From: Lumbricus terrestris
Taxonomy: Eukaryota; Annelida; Clitellata; Crassiclitellata; Lumbricidae
Reading direction: 5' to 3'
Assembly (NCBI GenBank): GCA_949752735.1
Contig: OX457037.1
Location: forward strand, 33,294,956-33,358,955
DNA length: 64,000 nt
Shown piece after piece: positions 50,501 through 59,754 of the stretch (positions are counted from its first letter, which is position 1; every line of letters begins with the position of its first letter). The translations under genes were made by a program, and so were the position numbers. The notes below the pieces were generated by a model. That model saw nothing but the letters and a program-made list of their open reading frames with translations. It did no database searches and was not told the DNA's origin.

Positions 50501-53374
50501 ATGAATGAATGGTGGAGCTGATCATCTGCTTCCGTAACAGGCATCTCAATCAGCGCTTTCCATTCAGAGTGGAGATATCCGTCTTCATGACCAGGAGGGT
50601 GGAGAAGTTGTCCACCACGCGAGTGATGAGGATGTGCCACATGCAGTCAGCGAAGAAAAGGAGGTGAGTCGCTGAACGCCACTTGTGGAAAGATGTATGT
50701 TAAGGAGGTGTGCTGAAGTTTTGGGAAAGGTAGAGAATGTGTGGAAAAACATACAGAACCTATCGAGAAGGTTAAGGCAGATAAAGAAAAAGCTATTAGC
50801 TTGTGGCAAATGATTTTATGAAACTTGTCTAGAGTTTGATAAAATGATTTTATGAAACTTGTCTAGAGTTTGATTTCAACTTGATTCACTGGATTGTCAT
50901 TCAGGAATTTAAGTGAATTAACATAGGCCTACTAAAGAATATGTTTTACGTATGCTCTTCCCATTCTTCCAAGTTGTGATTATTGGCCACTGATGCTGTC
51001 TTTGTGTCTTTGTGGAAACAATGCAAGATTGAGAGGATGTTCAGTCAGAGGAGGGGAGTCCTAGGTTCAAATCCCTGCTAAGGCAAAAGATATGCATTAA
51101 AAGCTATGTTCCACTTGTGTCACTTCTGCCCATAGCAAACTTAGCTATAAGAACTTAGCTGTAAGATCAGTTGAGTGTCTGTACTACGTTATGAGAGGAT
51201 AAGACATTGAAGCAGAATACTGGCCATGTGCTTTCCTCACATACCAATAAGGCTACGAAAACAATGACATTACTAGCATTTCATACTAGTGACTGCCTGC
51301 TCAAAGGAATGCTGCTCTTTTTTAAATAAGAAATTTACCTTAGTTAAGTGAGCGTTAAAGTTGTCTTATGCATGGGGAAGTCTACCGGTAACTGCATTGA
51401 AACTGCCATTATGTGTTTTTATTATTATAAATGTCGAACCAGTTTTACATTGAGTAAGTCAGAATGAGATTGCCAAAATTGTAGATTGGACAGCTGTTGT
51501 GTGTGTTACTGAACTTTGAACACGTACACTGTGGATTTGTTAACATTTTACTTTTTACTGTTTGCCATCGTAATCTTATTTTAAACTGGTTTCCAGAGTG
51601 AAAACACACTTGCTGCTTTGTTGGACTCTTTAACTTTACAGTGACTGAAAATGTTGTTTGTTTTTGTTATTCAAGTTCAATCTAGGTGATGCCCTCATCT
51701 ACCAGAGCATTCACACGATAGAGTATTGCTTGGGCTGTGTCTCACACACGGCTTCGTATCTACGTCTCTGGGCATTGAGTTTGGCACATTCAGGTATATT
51801 GGCTTCTTTCTTCTGTATGGCTATTGTAGAATTGTTACAATAGAAGGCCCAACTTATAATATAGGGTTACAGAAAAGCAATTCTTAGTCCCATCCAGGGC
51901 TGAAAGTGATCCGGGTCTGTCCGGTTCTGCGACCAGGCATTGGTTTTCATGACCTGCCTTTGCCAGGTCTTAGCCGGTCGCATGTCTAACAATAGGCCGA
52001 GGCATTCATCAAATTTGGTACATCTGCACGTAACAAATACTAAAAAAGTTCATCAGAAAAAATAAAAGGGTCGCTGAGAAAAAATTTTTGGACAAAGGGT
52101 CTCACCGCTGTCCGCCTCAGACCCAACTCCTTTGCCAAACCACTTTCAGCTCTTGTTCCATCTTTCAAATTCGTTCTACCCATCATAATCTTATTGTTCA
52201 GATTGTTAGTTTATAAGATGATTCACCTATTCTTATCAAACCAAGTTCTTGGTTGAGAGTTGATGTCTGATAATTGGTTGGTGTGGTGAGTGGCTGACTA
52301 AGTTATTGATTTTGGTGGTTGTTGCGTGGTTTGTCTGCAGAACTCTCTGAGGTTTTGTGGACGATGGTTTTGCGGAAAGGATTCACGTTCTTCGGTCCTT
52401 CCGCTGCTTCTGGAATTGCAACGTTTCTGGTGTTCACGCCGTGGATCTGTCTCACAGTTGTCATCCTTCTCCTAATGGAAGGCCTGTCCGCTTTCCTACA
52501 TACTCTTCGACTACATTGGTATGTGCTTTGCACAAGTAGATGACTGATTATATATTTCTTGCTAAAATGTTGTATGATAAAGACATCACACAAATCAATT
52601 TAAATAATATTAAATATGTGTTTAGATAATGTCTGTGGAATTTTACATGATCACATAGAGAAGGATTTCGTAATCTAAATGGGGTTTTTGTCGAACCACC
52701 TGCAATTCTAGGTTCTTTCTGTGAAATTAGTATTCTTACGAAAATTCATTCATACCTCTCTGATCTCCTTCAAAATCATGGGCCCTCAAGGGACATGAAG
52801 TCATCCGGTAATCTTCCACCATTGCCGCACCACAACTGCTACTAGATCCTTCACCTCATCAGTCCCCCACCCCCCGAATATAGAACAATCTTTCAGCAGA
52901 CACCAGGAACTTTATTTTGATGACTACATTCAAGAAGCATCTCAAATGGAACTTTTTACACAGGCCCATCTCGAGTGACTTCTTCCCTGTTCCAAGTGTT
53001 TCTGAATCGTTGCTACGATTTAATCGTTTGCTAAACTAAAATCTCTATGTATTATTCTAAGAACTATATTTGTCTTTTGTCTTAGGGTTGAATTTCAGAG
53101 CAAGTTCTATGTATTATTCTAAGAACTGTATTTGTCTTTTGTCTTAGGGTTGAATTTCAGAGCAAGTTCTATGTATTATTCTAAGAACTGTATTTGTCTT
53201 TTGTCTTAGGGTTGAATTTCAGAGCAAGTTCTATGCATTATTCTAAGAACTGTATTTGTCTTTTGTCTTAGGGTTGAATTTCAGAGCAAGTTCTACAAGG
53301 GCGAGGGATATCCATTTGAACCGTTCGTCTTCGACAAAGCCGACGCCATTGCTGCCGAGTCAAGTCAAACCTGA
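29598..53374 (+). CDS. ATP6V0A: V-type H+-ATPase, V0 subunit a (ATP6V0A)
   Basis: Membrane subunit of the vacuolar proton pump; its C-terminal half forms the proton half-channels against the c-ring (family knowledge). Exons: 29598-29714, 30210-30288, 32279-32376, 33815-33943, 35777-35892, 36510-36636, 38585-38667, 40292-40385, 40923-41135, 41580-41733, 42209-42348, 42981-43114, 45181-45286, 45894-46012, 46770-46921, 47482-47549, 48398-48502, 50147-50206, 50541-50663, 51676-51793, 52341-52518, 53272-53374. Every junction is AG/GT and in phase: 871 residues plus TGA; human a1 is about 837. The start [16 protein letters not shown] is the family N-terminus. The cytosolic half ends near residue 403, and [11 protein letters not shown] starts the membrane half. 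The essential channel arginine is R769 in [11 protein letters not shown], and R835 in LRLHWVEFQ is the second conserved one. The AHSELSEVLW segment replaces the usual AHAQLSEVLW. Exons 50147-50206 and 50541-50663 are phase-0 on both sides and could be skipped in frame. Confidence 0.97.
30610..31001. mobile_element. Non-autonomous hAT-type element with 7-of-8 target duplication
   Basis: The left end (t)AGGGTTGTCAAA matches the reverse complement of the right end, TTTGACAGCCCTG. Flanking octamers AAGATACA (30602-30609) and TAGATACA (31002-31009) differ at one base. No coding capacity. It lies in an ATP6V0A intron. Confidence 0.75.
31715..31860 (+). mobile_element. LINE 3' end with shared tail
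   Basis: Broken LINE C-terminal coding traces precede 'gggagcgcctctga', a (TG)n insert and 'gaggtgctatataaattt'. This is the same tail module as the SINE family A core. Confidence 0.55.
33005..33075 (-). repeat. Dispersed repeat, copy 2
   Basis: The reverse complement matches 18235-18330 closely ('ttgcactctgccagtgccag', 'agcctggataaag'). Confidence 0.65.
34036..34252 (+). mobile_element. tRNA-derived SINE, family A, diverged copy
   Basis: A head with 'gcggtggtgtaggggt', a body with 'aagtcctgcactcgcaat', the core 'gtcgggagcgcctctgagtag' and a shortened tail. It is more diverged than the copies at 484 and 39868. Confidence 0.7.
34345..34402. repeat. (TA)n / TATG microsatellite
   Basis: A TA run followed by tatgtatgtata units in an ATP6V0A intron. 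Similar AT runs are at 3980-4012, 10600-10660, 39210-39290 and 60320-60350. Confidence 0.85.
35455..35575 (+). mobile_element. LINE 3' end fragment
   Basis: The frame reads [13 protein letters not shown], a LINE C-terminus-like end. It runs into 'tggagtgcctctgaatag' and 'aaaggtgcttcataaatg', the shared tail module. Confidence 0.55.
35924..36110. repeat. (GAT)n / (GGT)n compound microsatellite
   Basis: Blocks of GAT, then about 14 GGT units, then GATGATAA and GAT blocks. It begins about 30 bases after an ATP6V0A exon. Confidence 0.93.
36170..36385 (-). mobile_element. tRNA-derived SINE, reverse, with duplicated head
   Basis: On the minus strand the tRNA-like head, with TGGTGTAGTGG and GGTTCGAATC, occurs twice in tandem. 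A body then follows with 'cctcaagttaccacatagca' and 'aaggcaacgggaaaccacc'. It is related to but distinct from family A. Confidence 0.65.
36710..37000. mobile_element. Non-autonomous hAT-type element, decayed target duplication
   Basis: Termini CAGTGGTTCCCAACC and GGTTGGGAACCGCTG are inverted repeats of the common hAT form. The flanking octamers ctctatac and ttcaatat match at only five positions, so the duplication is decayed or the ends are slightly misplaced. It lies in an ATP6V0A intron. Confidence 0.7.
37189..38221. mobile_element. Long non-autonomous hAT-type element hosting a nested insertion
   Basis: Ends CAGTGATTTTCAACC and GGTTGAAAATCACTG are inverted repeats. CTCTGGCC (37181-37188) and CTCTAGCC (38222-38229) flank them, a 7-of-8 target duplication. 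Both ends carry 'gggttccgcg'-like subterminal words. It is 1033 bp long with no transposase frame and contains another hAT element at 37399-37576. It lies in the ATP6V0A intron between exons 36510-36636 and 38585-38667. Confidence 0.87.
37399..37576. mobile_element. Nested hAT-type element with exact 8-bp target duplication
   Basis: The left end CAGTGCTAAAAGCGTGG matches the reverse complement of the right end (cacactttaagccctg). GCATAGGC flanks both sides exactly (37391-37398 and 37577-37584). The interior contains repeated 'ggacgccccttacctttcta' and 'ctggacg' / 'cgtccag' words. It is inserted inside the 37189-38221 element, so it is younger. Confidence 0.87.
39868..40093 (+). mobile_element. 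tRNA-derived SINE, family A, full-length copy
   Basis: A box ggtggtgcagtgg, perfect B box GGTTCGAATCC, intact body and 'gggagcgcctctgagtagcg' core. It ends in 'ggcgctataacaagtgcgca' and a (caaa)n tail. It lies about 200 bases before an ATP6V0A exon. Confidence 0.82.
40528..40760 (+). repeat. 96-bp minisatellite, about 2.4 copies
   Basis: Units start at 40528, 40624 and 40720 ('gagctgagccttattcaggg'). The copies are essentially identical, which suggests recent duplication, in an ATP6V0A intron. Confidence 0.92.
42507..42605 (+). repeat. Two-copy tandem repeat
   Basis: 'ttactatgaagttggtagct ... atagcattttacta(c/g)caacc' occurs twice, about 44 bp apart, in an ATP6V0A intron. Confidence 0.85.
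42672..42900 (+). mobile_element. SINE family B
   Basis: A tRNA-like start 'gtttagtgtaatggttagca' is followed by a body containing 'ttggtaaaatgag', 'caccttgcatggctgccagc' and 'gactcctgtaataacttctg'. The same body recurs at 48567-48800, so the two are copies of one family distinct from family A. Confidence 0.65.
43190..44213. repeat. About 1-kb minisatellite of 14/19-bp palindromic words
   Basis: Built almost entirely from 'TGATCATATGTCA(T/G)' and 'TGATCATGTGTCA' units with interspersed 'TGTCA' insertions. Both TGATCA and CATATG are palindromes. It fills half of the intron between the ATP6V0A exons at 42981 and 45181. The open frames across it are artefacts. Confidence 0.95.
44390..44650. mobile_element. 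Non-autonomous hAT-type element with exact 8-bp target duplication
   Basis: Ends CAGTGGCATAG and CTGCGCCACTG are imperfect inverted repeats. GTGTGGAG flanks both sides exactly (44382-44389 and 44651-44658). Inside is a short hairpin, 'aaaaacaattg' / 'caattgttttt'. No coding capacity. Confidence 0.88.
45333..45447. repeat. (ATT)n microsatellite with 'cagggaagacc' interruptions
   Basis: Blocks of ATT separated by repeated 'ttcagggaa.accatt' words, starting about 45 bases after an ATP6V0A exon. Confidence 0.9.
46083..46177 (+). repeat. 20-bp tandem repeat, about 5 copies
   Basis: The unit 'tcagtcagtatgtcctgtcc' repeats without visible change until the last copy. It lies in an ATP6V0A intron. 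Confidence 0.95.
46601..46760 (+). repeat. 32-bp tandem repeat with acceptor-like units
   Basis: Units start at 46601, 46633, 46665, 46697 and 46729. Most end in 'tctttgttcttag', a pyrimidine tract plus AG. The real acceptor of the exon at 46770 lies ten bases further on. Confidence 0.93.
48567..48800 (+). mobile_element. SINE family B, second copy
   Basis: Shares 'ttggtaaaatgag', 'gccctgcatggctgcca' and 'actcctttcataacttgtga' with 42672-42900. A hairpin follows ('actggtaatcgtaatattac' and its complement). Confidence 0.6.
49767..49926 (+). repeat. Two-copy tandem repeat, about 84 bp
   Basis: 'atcaaaactgggttgaaaat ... gatgtcaacagaaatt' occurs twice with small differences, in an ATP6V0A intron. 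Confidence 0.8.
51895..52154. mobile_element. Non-autonomous hAT-type element with 7-of-8 target duplication
   Basis: The left end CAGGGCTGAAAGTG matches the reverse complement of the right end (cactttcagctctt) apart from two bases. GTCCCATC (51887-51894) and GTTCCATC (52155-52162) flank it. It lies in an ATP6V0A intron. Confidence 0.78.
52890..52990 (+). pseudogene. Probable LINE ORF C-terminal fragment
   Basis: The plus frame reads '[14 protein letters not shown]', similar to the conserved end of LINE ORF2 proteins. It is short and broken, in the last ATP6V0A intron. Confidence 0.4.
53044..53295 (+). repeat. 62-bp tandem repeat duplicating the last ATP6V0A splice acceptor
   Basis: Each unit holds 'ttgtcttttgtcttag', a good 3' splice site, followed by the first 24 bases of the final exon (coding for the VEFQSKFY stretch). 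Acceptor copies end at 53085, 53147, 53209 and 53271, and only the last leads into the full exon. The first three copies read into an in-frame TAA within 12 codons. Confidence 0.95.
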
Positions 53375-55976
53375 TGCTTGGAATCGACGACACCAGCGGC
53401 AGCTGATCTATTTCAGGATTTGACATGATGATCAACAGTGTTTTTGTCAGGACTTCTACTCTGCTTCTTCTTTCGCGCAGTCGTCATCAGCCGACTTGAA
53501 AACTCGACCCGGCTTGAATTTTTAATCGTACGTTACTTGCGAGTAATTGCGTTGTCGTGATGAACCGAGAATCCCGCAGGATGTATTCACGTCTTCTTTG
53601 ACAAAGATGATGATACTGCTTTCTTTCTGTGGTGGTCAAGCTGTGAGCGTCCACAGATGCCTCCTTATCCACTACCAATTGTAATTAATCTTGTGCAAAG
53701 TTCTTCTCGTGAGCAGATTGCTGACGTATATGTCAATTTGTGCATATCTGAATCACGATGCTTATAGGGTTTGGTGAAACTAGGAGGGTTAGGATTAACA
53801 TGAATTAATTACGATATGCTTGGACCTCGATGACACGGACATTGTTTGTCCCAAGTTGAAAACTAATTAGGTCTGTTGTAAATTAAAGGAAACGAGCATC
53901 ACTCTAGGGTGTTGAGCTTTGCTGGACAGTACCGATACTCATTTCTGCGCATGTATGACGTATCAGTCTGCTCTCTTGGACAAGATGCTTAATCCAACTG
54001 CAAGTAATGTTGTGATCTTAGTTTGGTAAGATGTAAAGATGTGTTATGGTGTACTGTGACGACAGAACTATGCGGAACTGCAGATGCATATGCGAATGCA
54101 CAAATATACCTGTAAATGGTCATTGAGCACTTCTGAGTGGATCTCTTGAAGAAGTGCTATATGAATTTAGAATGAATAAATGTATATATGTCGTGCCCAG
54201 TATTCTGTTATAATATGGTAAGTCTGTCATTTTGGATGCAACAATTTTAACACTTAACCCTTTACCCGTTCATTTTTTCCCTGTTAAGCCAGTTTCCAGC
54301 GGATATTCTTGGGGCAAACGGGTAAATGATTAACGACGACTGTGCTAAAGGTCACTGGGAAACCAATGTAGCTCATCTTTAAAGTGTTAACCTGTCATTT
54401 TTTCATGACCGTGGTGAAGCAATGACTTTATTCACAGTGCTTATAAATTCCCATTTGTATTGGATTGTATTGGAGCATTTTTACAGCACCTATGGCACAG
54501 TGAAACATTCAGAAGTGCTCCCAGCGCGCAAAGCTCCGCAAGAAGAAGCAGGTTTTAGGAAGAGCAAATGAATATCCAGAAAGCATTATTGAGCAAACAG
54601 AAGGAGAAAGCATATTCCAAAGAGATGGTCTAATTGAAGCAAATGCAATAGCAGTTCTAGTATGGGGAAGCAAAAGGTCAAGTCTATGGGAGGAATACAG
54701 TGAATGGTTGGAGGAAGTTAAATGATGTCAAGGTATTATGTCAACCAGATAATTGGGGCAAGTCCGCACTGAGCCTTGAAGATCGGATCTTAAATTGTAC
54801 GTGACCACTTAGTCTTACAGGGAAATTCCAAGTAAATAAAGTTCATCAAATATAAAGGAGAATAGTGATGAACCTTAGGAGAACCAATGAACAGGAAAAT
54901 GCAGCTCAGTCAATTGGAGAACTTGTTGCATCAATTAAGATGGTGAAGATGGAGGATGAAAGAGAATGATGAATGACCGAGATGTCTTGAATGAAAATAG
55001 GAGACCCATATGAGATAAGAGAAGTGCCCGATAAAAGTGAACCATCAATTATAACACACCCAGATCCCATACACTTCAATGTCGAGAGAGTATTGAGGGA
55101 GGGGCAATCAGATGACCTCAAGGAGTTAAGTTTGGGCTTGCATTAAAATGGATTGACATCTAAATCTATCTGGACATATTTTTCGACATAATATGCTTCT
55201 TGTAGGATTTTTAGACAAGAGGTCATCCAGTATGTTTAAGACATGTTTTTGGCATAATAAAGCGTTTTAGTCAAGACCAGTTTAGCATGAAATGTGTAAC
55301 AACTGCAGTTTACTCACTTTACTGTTCCGAGTTAAAACTTCTGATGAATTTGTCGAATAGGGTAGGTACCTTGCAGATGTCTATTAAAGACATGCAAAGG
55401 GTGGACGTTACTGGAGGAAGGACTTGCCCAAATGCAACTGTGGTAGAATTTAGTCCAATGCAGATGTCCACTGAGTCCAGTCCCTCTTGGTTCACTTGTA
55501 CTTATATGTGGCACCATGGAAGGGGCTGGTTAGCCTTTTGACTCTATTCACTGTCATGGTTGATCAGGGCATTTATAATGGAATTGCTAATAATTAATCC
55601 ACTCCACTTGGCACATCTACAGTAATAAACTGCTTGACTGGCTCTGCACCATGTAGGCCTGCATTTGTCAGTTGGGGATATGCCTTTCTGCATGCATGAA
55701 CTTGTCCATTTTGCTTTGTTTGCTTAATGATCCAAACTAAAGTATTTGTTCCTTCAACACTGCAACATTTTAAAGCCCATTCAGTTGTCCTTCTCGTGGA
55801 ATGGCTTCCCATCATACTGCGTGTCCAGCAAAGGGATAATATATAATTATTAACCTTGGAAGATAACCAAGGCAACTTGACCAAGGCATTGACACTGGAC
55901 TGGAAAGTGCAGACATCTGTAGAGGGTTAATGGAGGGGAATGCCAATGAGGGGATCACAATTCCATAGATCTATGA
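53375..55976. other. ATP6V0A 3' UTR and intergenic DNA
   Basis: Begins with the probable 3' UTR. A candidate poly(A) signal AATAAA lies at 54175-54180, directly after a solo retroposon tail (54125-54175). A minus-strand LINE fragment follows at 54470-54650. No gene was recognised in the rest. Confidence 0.45.
54470..54650 (-). pseudogene. Non-LTR retrotransposon fragment, ORF end plus tail
   Basis: The minus frame reads 'IRPSLWNMLSPSV' and later 'LPKTCFFLRSFARW', then 'gggagcacttctgaatg' and 'ataggtgctgtaaaaatg'. The order of ORF end then tail module matches 24079-24260. Confidence 0.6.
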
Positions 55977-56927
55977 TTGATGTTCATTAACAACAAGGAC
56001 TACAGAAGACTTGCAAGAAAAAGCAGAACATTTATGACAAACAAGATAACACATAACAATCATGATGTGTACAAGTTAACTGTCCTTCATAACAAACATT
56101 GCAGCTTTTATGACTCAAAAATTAACACTGATGGTGTAAAGCTACTAAGAAACGATGAAATAGATGTGATTGACTTTCAGGAAATCTATACAGCTTGGGC
56201 AACAAGAGGAAATCTTGATATAATGCTCATAAGTAATGTCTTGATAGAAAAGTTCACTCGTACGTTACTTCATATTAATGTCAAATGTTTAAATTGATAG
56301 TCTATCCTGGGCATGTCAATTTGTAGTGAACCTTAAAAACACTTATAACAAGCAGTTTAAGAATATTAATTGATGAAAACAAACTTGTTAATATTAATGG
56401 GTATGTCAAGACCCTGAAACACGACAACCTAAAAGTTCCAAGCAATGCACTCGCAGGTGCAGGCAGTTTTAATGACACGGCCATTGCCAAGAACATTGTA
56501 ACACATTCGCAGCATCACTTCTATGAAATTTTATGAGATGGGTATTGTATAGATGTTCACACACACACACACACATGCACATTAACTTCATACGTGCAGC
56601 TCCAGACATTCCTAGCAAAGATCTTAAATTCCGCATTATATCACGATTAACCGCTCATAGATTTCTCAAACTAATCGAAAAACAAATAACAAAATATTCT
56701 CGAGCATTAAGCCTTCGTTCGCTTAAAATTACCGAGAATGATGATTGACTCGACGAATCTATTGCCCGAGAAAATGCAGATCGAGGTGACTCAAAGCGAC
56801 TTGCGATAAAACAAAGTGAATACGATAATTGCATTTAAAAGGCATCGATTGGATTTAGAAAAGGGACTTATCTATAAAATATACTTCCGCCAAAACGGGT
56901 TTCCACCTACGGAGATTCAAAATAAGC
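55977..56927 (+). other. Cluster of unassigned open frames, possible decayed mobile or viral-type element
   Basis: A 106-codon frame at 55977-56297 begins MMFINNKDYRRLARKSR and ends at a stop. Shorter open stretches follow on the same strand: about 56370-56535, including VPSNALAGAGSFNDTAIA; 56533-56748, including KFRIISRLTAHRFLKLIEKQ; and about 56838-56927. Codon use looks protein-like (Asn/Lys/Ile-rich, few low-complexity runs), but I recognise no family. No splice sites join them clearly. A compact multi-frame layout with stops would fit a degraded intronless element. This is inference only. Confidence 0.3.
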
Positions 56928-57569
56928 TTAAGGCCGATAGCTTGCTCGAGGCACATGTGAGTTGACAGCCATTGTACCTCGTCCGAGAGCCATCACCGGA
57001 CCGGGTACTACAGGGACACGATGGGGTGGTGGAAGGTAGGGAGAGGCTACTGGTGGTGGGTTCTGACAGTAAGGACTTGAGATCGCTGGATACTGATACA
57101 TGCTTGTTGCGGGAAAGTTATAGCTGGGAACAACCGAATACAGTCCATTGGAAGCAACTGAGCCTGGGGTTCCACCCATCACAAACGAGATACCCTGCTG
57201 TGGAGCGGCACCAATCGGCCCACCGACATAAGGCCGAGGTACAAGTTGGGTCAGTGGAGCTGAGGGCGGTGCCACCCCCACTGGCTGGTACGCCATGTTT
57301 GACGGAGCCACCAAAGTTGGTCTCATACCAAACTGATACGGAGCCAGAGCCATTGGCGCCATCATTGGCTGGCGGTAGAATTGTGCCATCGACTGGCAAG
57401 ATGGAAAGACGACTTGAGAGACGGGTGATGGTCCCATCGAATGACCGATGTGAGACGCTGGAGGAGGCACAGCCGTAAGTGAAGGCCTTGCGAAGATTGT
57501 TGATCCATCTGGACCGACTGTTATTCTCGATGTAACCGTACCATCTACTGGCTGGTAGTAGTAAGCCAT
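56928..57569 (-). CDS. Uncharacterised Pro/Tyr/Ala-rich protein, terminal exon
   Basis: I do not recognise this gene. The frame opens right after a strong acceptor (atttctcttgcag, exon from 57570) with MAYYYQPVDGTVTSR and runs 213 codons to a TAA just before 56928. It has no membrane segment or known fold motif. It is rich in Pro, Ala, Ser, Tyr, Met and Gln, with short degenerate repeats such as PVGVAPPSAP, PPPVASPYLPPPHR and VPVVPGPVMALGRGT. This resembles disordered C-terminal domains of RNA-binding or transcription cofactors. The Met may be the start behind a non-coding exon, or the exon may continue an upstream coding one. No upstream exon was found before 62.4 kb. The reverse-strand frame there is a shadow. 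Confidence 0.6.
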   Translation of the reverse strand: MAYYYQPVDGTVTSRITVGPDGSTIFARPSLTAVPPPASHIGHSMGPSPVSQVVFPSCQSMAQFYRQPMMAPMALAPYQFGMRPTLVAPSNMAYQPVGVAPPSAPLTQLVPRPYVGGPIGAAPQQGISFVMGGTPGSVASNGLYSVVPSYNFPATSMYQYPAISSPYCQNPPPVASPYLPPPHRVPVVPGPVMALGRGTMAVNSHVPRASYRP

Positions 57570-58581
57570 TCTGCAAGAGAAATAATTTAGTGTAATGCAG
57601 CATCTCACATATACAAAATGTTGATACATATTTATTTAACAATTTGCACATTTCCTGTAAAGCAGTACCATTTTTTATAATATAGTGGGTGCAGCCCCAT
57701 CCTCGAAATCCAAATCCCCTAACCAATTTCGGCCAGATCCCTGAAATCAATTTTCTCCCAAGTGCAGCACAAACAGCCTATATATTTTTAGAGACGAAAC
57801 GGTGTTTAATATTAACAACACTAACCATATGACATGTACTTAATTTAGCTATTAAAAACCTTCAGAGCTGTGCCGCTTTCCTTAAAACTGATTTCAGGAA
57901 TTCAAACTTTTGTGTATTTTCAGCATTTTGGGGGGATTCGGTTTGACCCCCAAAATGGTTGCTTCAGGCACATGTGCAGTGAAAATATCATAGCGGCATA
58001 AAACTTTATATTCATTATACAATGCTTTGATCTAAACATGGGTGCCAAAATTTGAGTCGACTTCTAGACATCAGGAGTATATTGAACACTTGCTGACTGT
58101 CATTGAACAGTAACGTTGGTACTCGAGTCTAGCCAGATTTTCTGCAGACTTAGACTGTGACGACTAGGCCTTGGGCTGGTAGCCAACGAGCTCGAATATG
58201 ACTCGCTGACTTGGTGTCAAAGTAACAATTTTGGACAGATCACACAACAAAAAGCTGCCACAACTAGTCGGCTACATGTAGTAACGGCAACAGTTTTAGC
58301 TGCTCTTACCGCGAGTGCGCCTGTTGAAAGTGTGCTTGGAAGAATTATTATTTGTCCACGGAGTGCCACATTATCGAAAAAAACTTTATCAAGTTTGGCA
58401 TTTTTAAAAGTGTATTTGAATAAATCACACCAACAACCTTTCTGCATTAACAGTTCTGTTATATTTCTATGCCACTAAATTCATTGTTACAGTGTTTTTT
58501 TACGTTGATAGACACCCTGAACTCGATTCGGCTGCCTCAGATGGACTCGATTACATCATTGACTGTAAGAGTTCCAAACGC

Positions 58582-59252
58582 GGTACAGGTGTATTTGCAT
58601 GGTGTTTAAAAAAATCGCACCAATCATTACCTTATGATAATCCGGACCAAAGGCAGTCAAAATCACATATTCCCCAATAGGGCACGCCAATTTAGACATG
58701 TGTAAATCGCCCCCAACATTTTTTTATGAATTTTTTAAAATTCGAATGCATAGCCTAATATCACAGTTGCTTACATGATACTCGAAGTGGCCTTCGTATG
58801 CGCGTATGGCGTAGAGAAAGGGGTGTTTCAGGAGGTTAAAAAAACATTGGCTTAAAGGAAAAAGTTTATTTAAGGTTATTTATCCACATAAAAAAGAAAA
58901 AAATTATAATTGTTTGTGGTAACTATTTTTCTTACTTTATTTCCTTTTTATTTACTGTAATACTGTTATATATGCGCTATAAAACGTTTAAATATATTGT
59001 GGAATAGCGCAAACCATATGAGGTCGTTGGCGCAAACGAAGGCCACTTCGGGTATCATGTAAGCAACTGTGATATTAGGCTATGCATTCGAATTTTAAAA
59101 ATTTCATAAAAAAATGTTGGGGGCGATTTACACATGTCTAAATTGGCGTGCCCTACTGGGGAATATATGATTTTGACGGCCTTTGGTCCGGATTATCATA
59201 AGGTAATGATTGGTGCGATTTTTTTAAACACCATGCAAATACACCTGTACCC
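58582..59252. repeat. Large foldback element: two ~222-bp inverted arms around a 226-bp spacer
   Basis: 58582-58803 and 59030-59252 are near-identical reverse complements: 'ggtacaggtgtatttgcatg' inward through 'gggcacgccaatttagacat' to 'gaagtggccttcg'. Only scattered differences are visible. The spacer is AT-rich with no open frame of note. The structure fits a foldback transposon or a recent inverted duplication. Open frames in either arm are mirror images and not genes. Confidence 0.93.
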
Positions 59253-59754
59253 CAAACGCCCTAGACTGCTTTCATTAATATCCAAAGTCTGTTCCATCCG
59301 AAAAGCTGCTAAAAAATACACGATATTTAATTTAGTGAAGGCACGTAGTTTGCATCTTAGTCCCACCTGTTCAATGGCTTCGACACCAGGTTTTAGTCAA
59401 AATAATGCGATGTAGTAAGTTCAGTGCCTTCTGTAAAACGTTGTGAAATCGAAACAGCGAAAGTCTTAAATACAGAAGTTTAATCAAGTAAACTCATATC
59501 AAAATAAGCGTAAACTTTGTTTAATTCCCCATCTTAACGGAAATCACTGACTACCACCACAGATAACATAGACCTAGAGTCTATCATCCATTTACGTCAC
59601 TAGGCGTCGACTCTGCGAGAGGTCCTTGACCTAAGAATGTCCTTCACTGCCCAGCGCCAACGACGCCCAGCACCTCCAATATAATAGGCCACGCGAGAAA
59701 TCAGTCCGCAAGGCGCGTTTTAAAGCGGTTGTCTGTTAAATTGGCAGGGCTTTT

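Noticed and set aside
50585..50809. Minus-strand frame over a V0 subunit a exon
   Set aside because: It is a shadow of the 50541-50663 exon.
56972..57750. 168-codon plus frame and 210-codon minus frame near 57 kb
   Set aside because: They overlap the Pro/Tyr-rich exon in other frames and have no independent splice or start support.
58492..59415. Two small open frames near 58.5 and 59.2 kb
   Set aside because: They fall in or beside mirror-image arms of the foldback element and have no splice or homology support.
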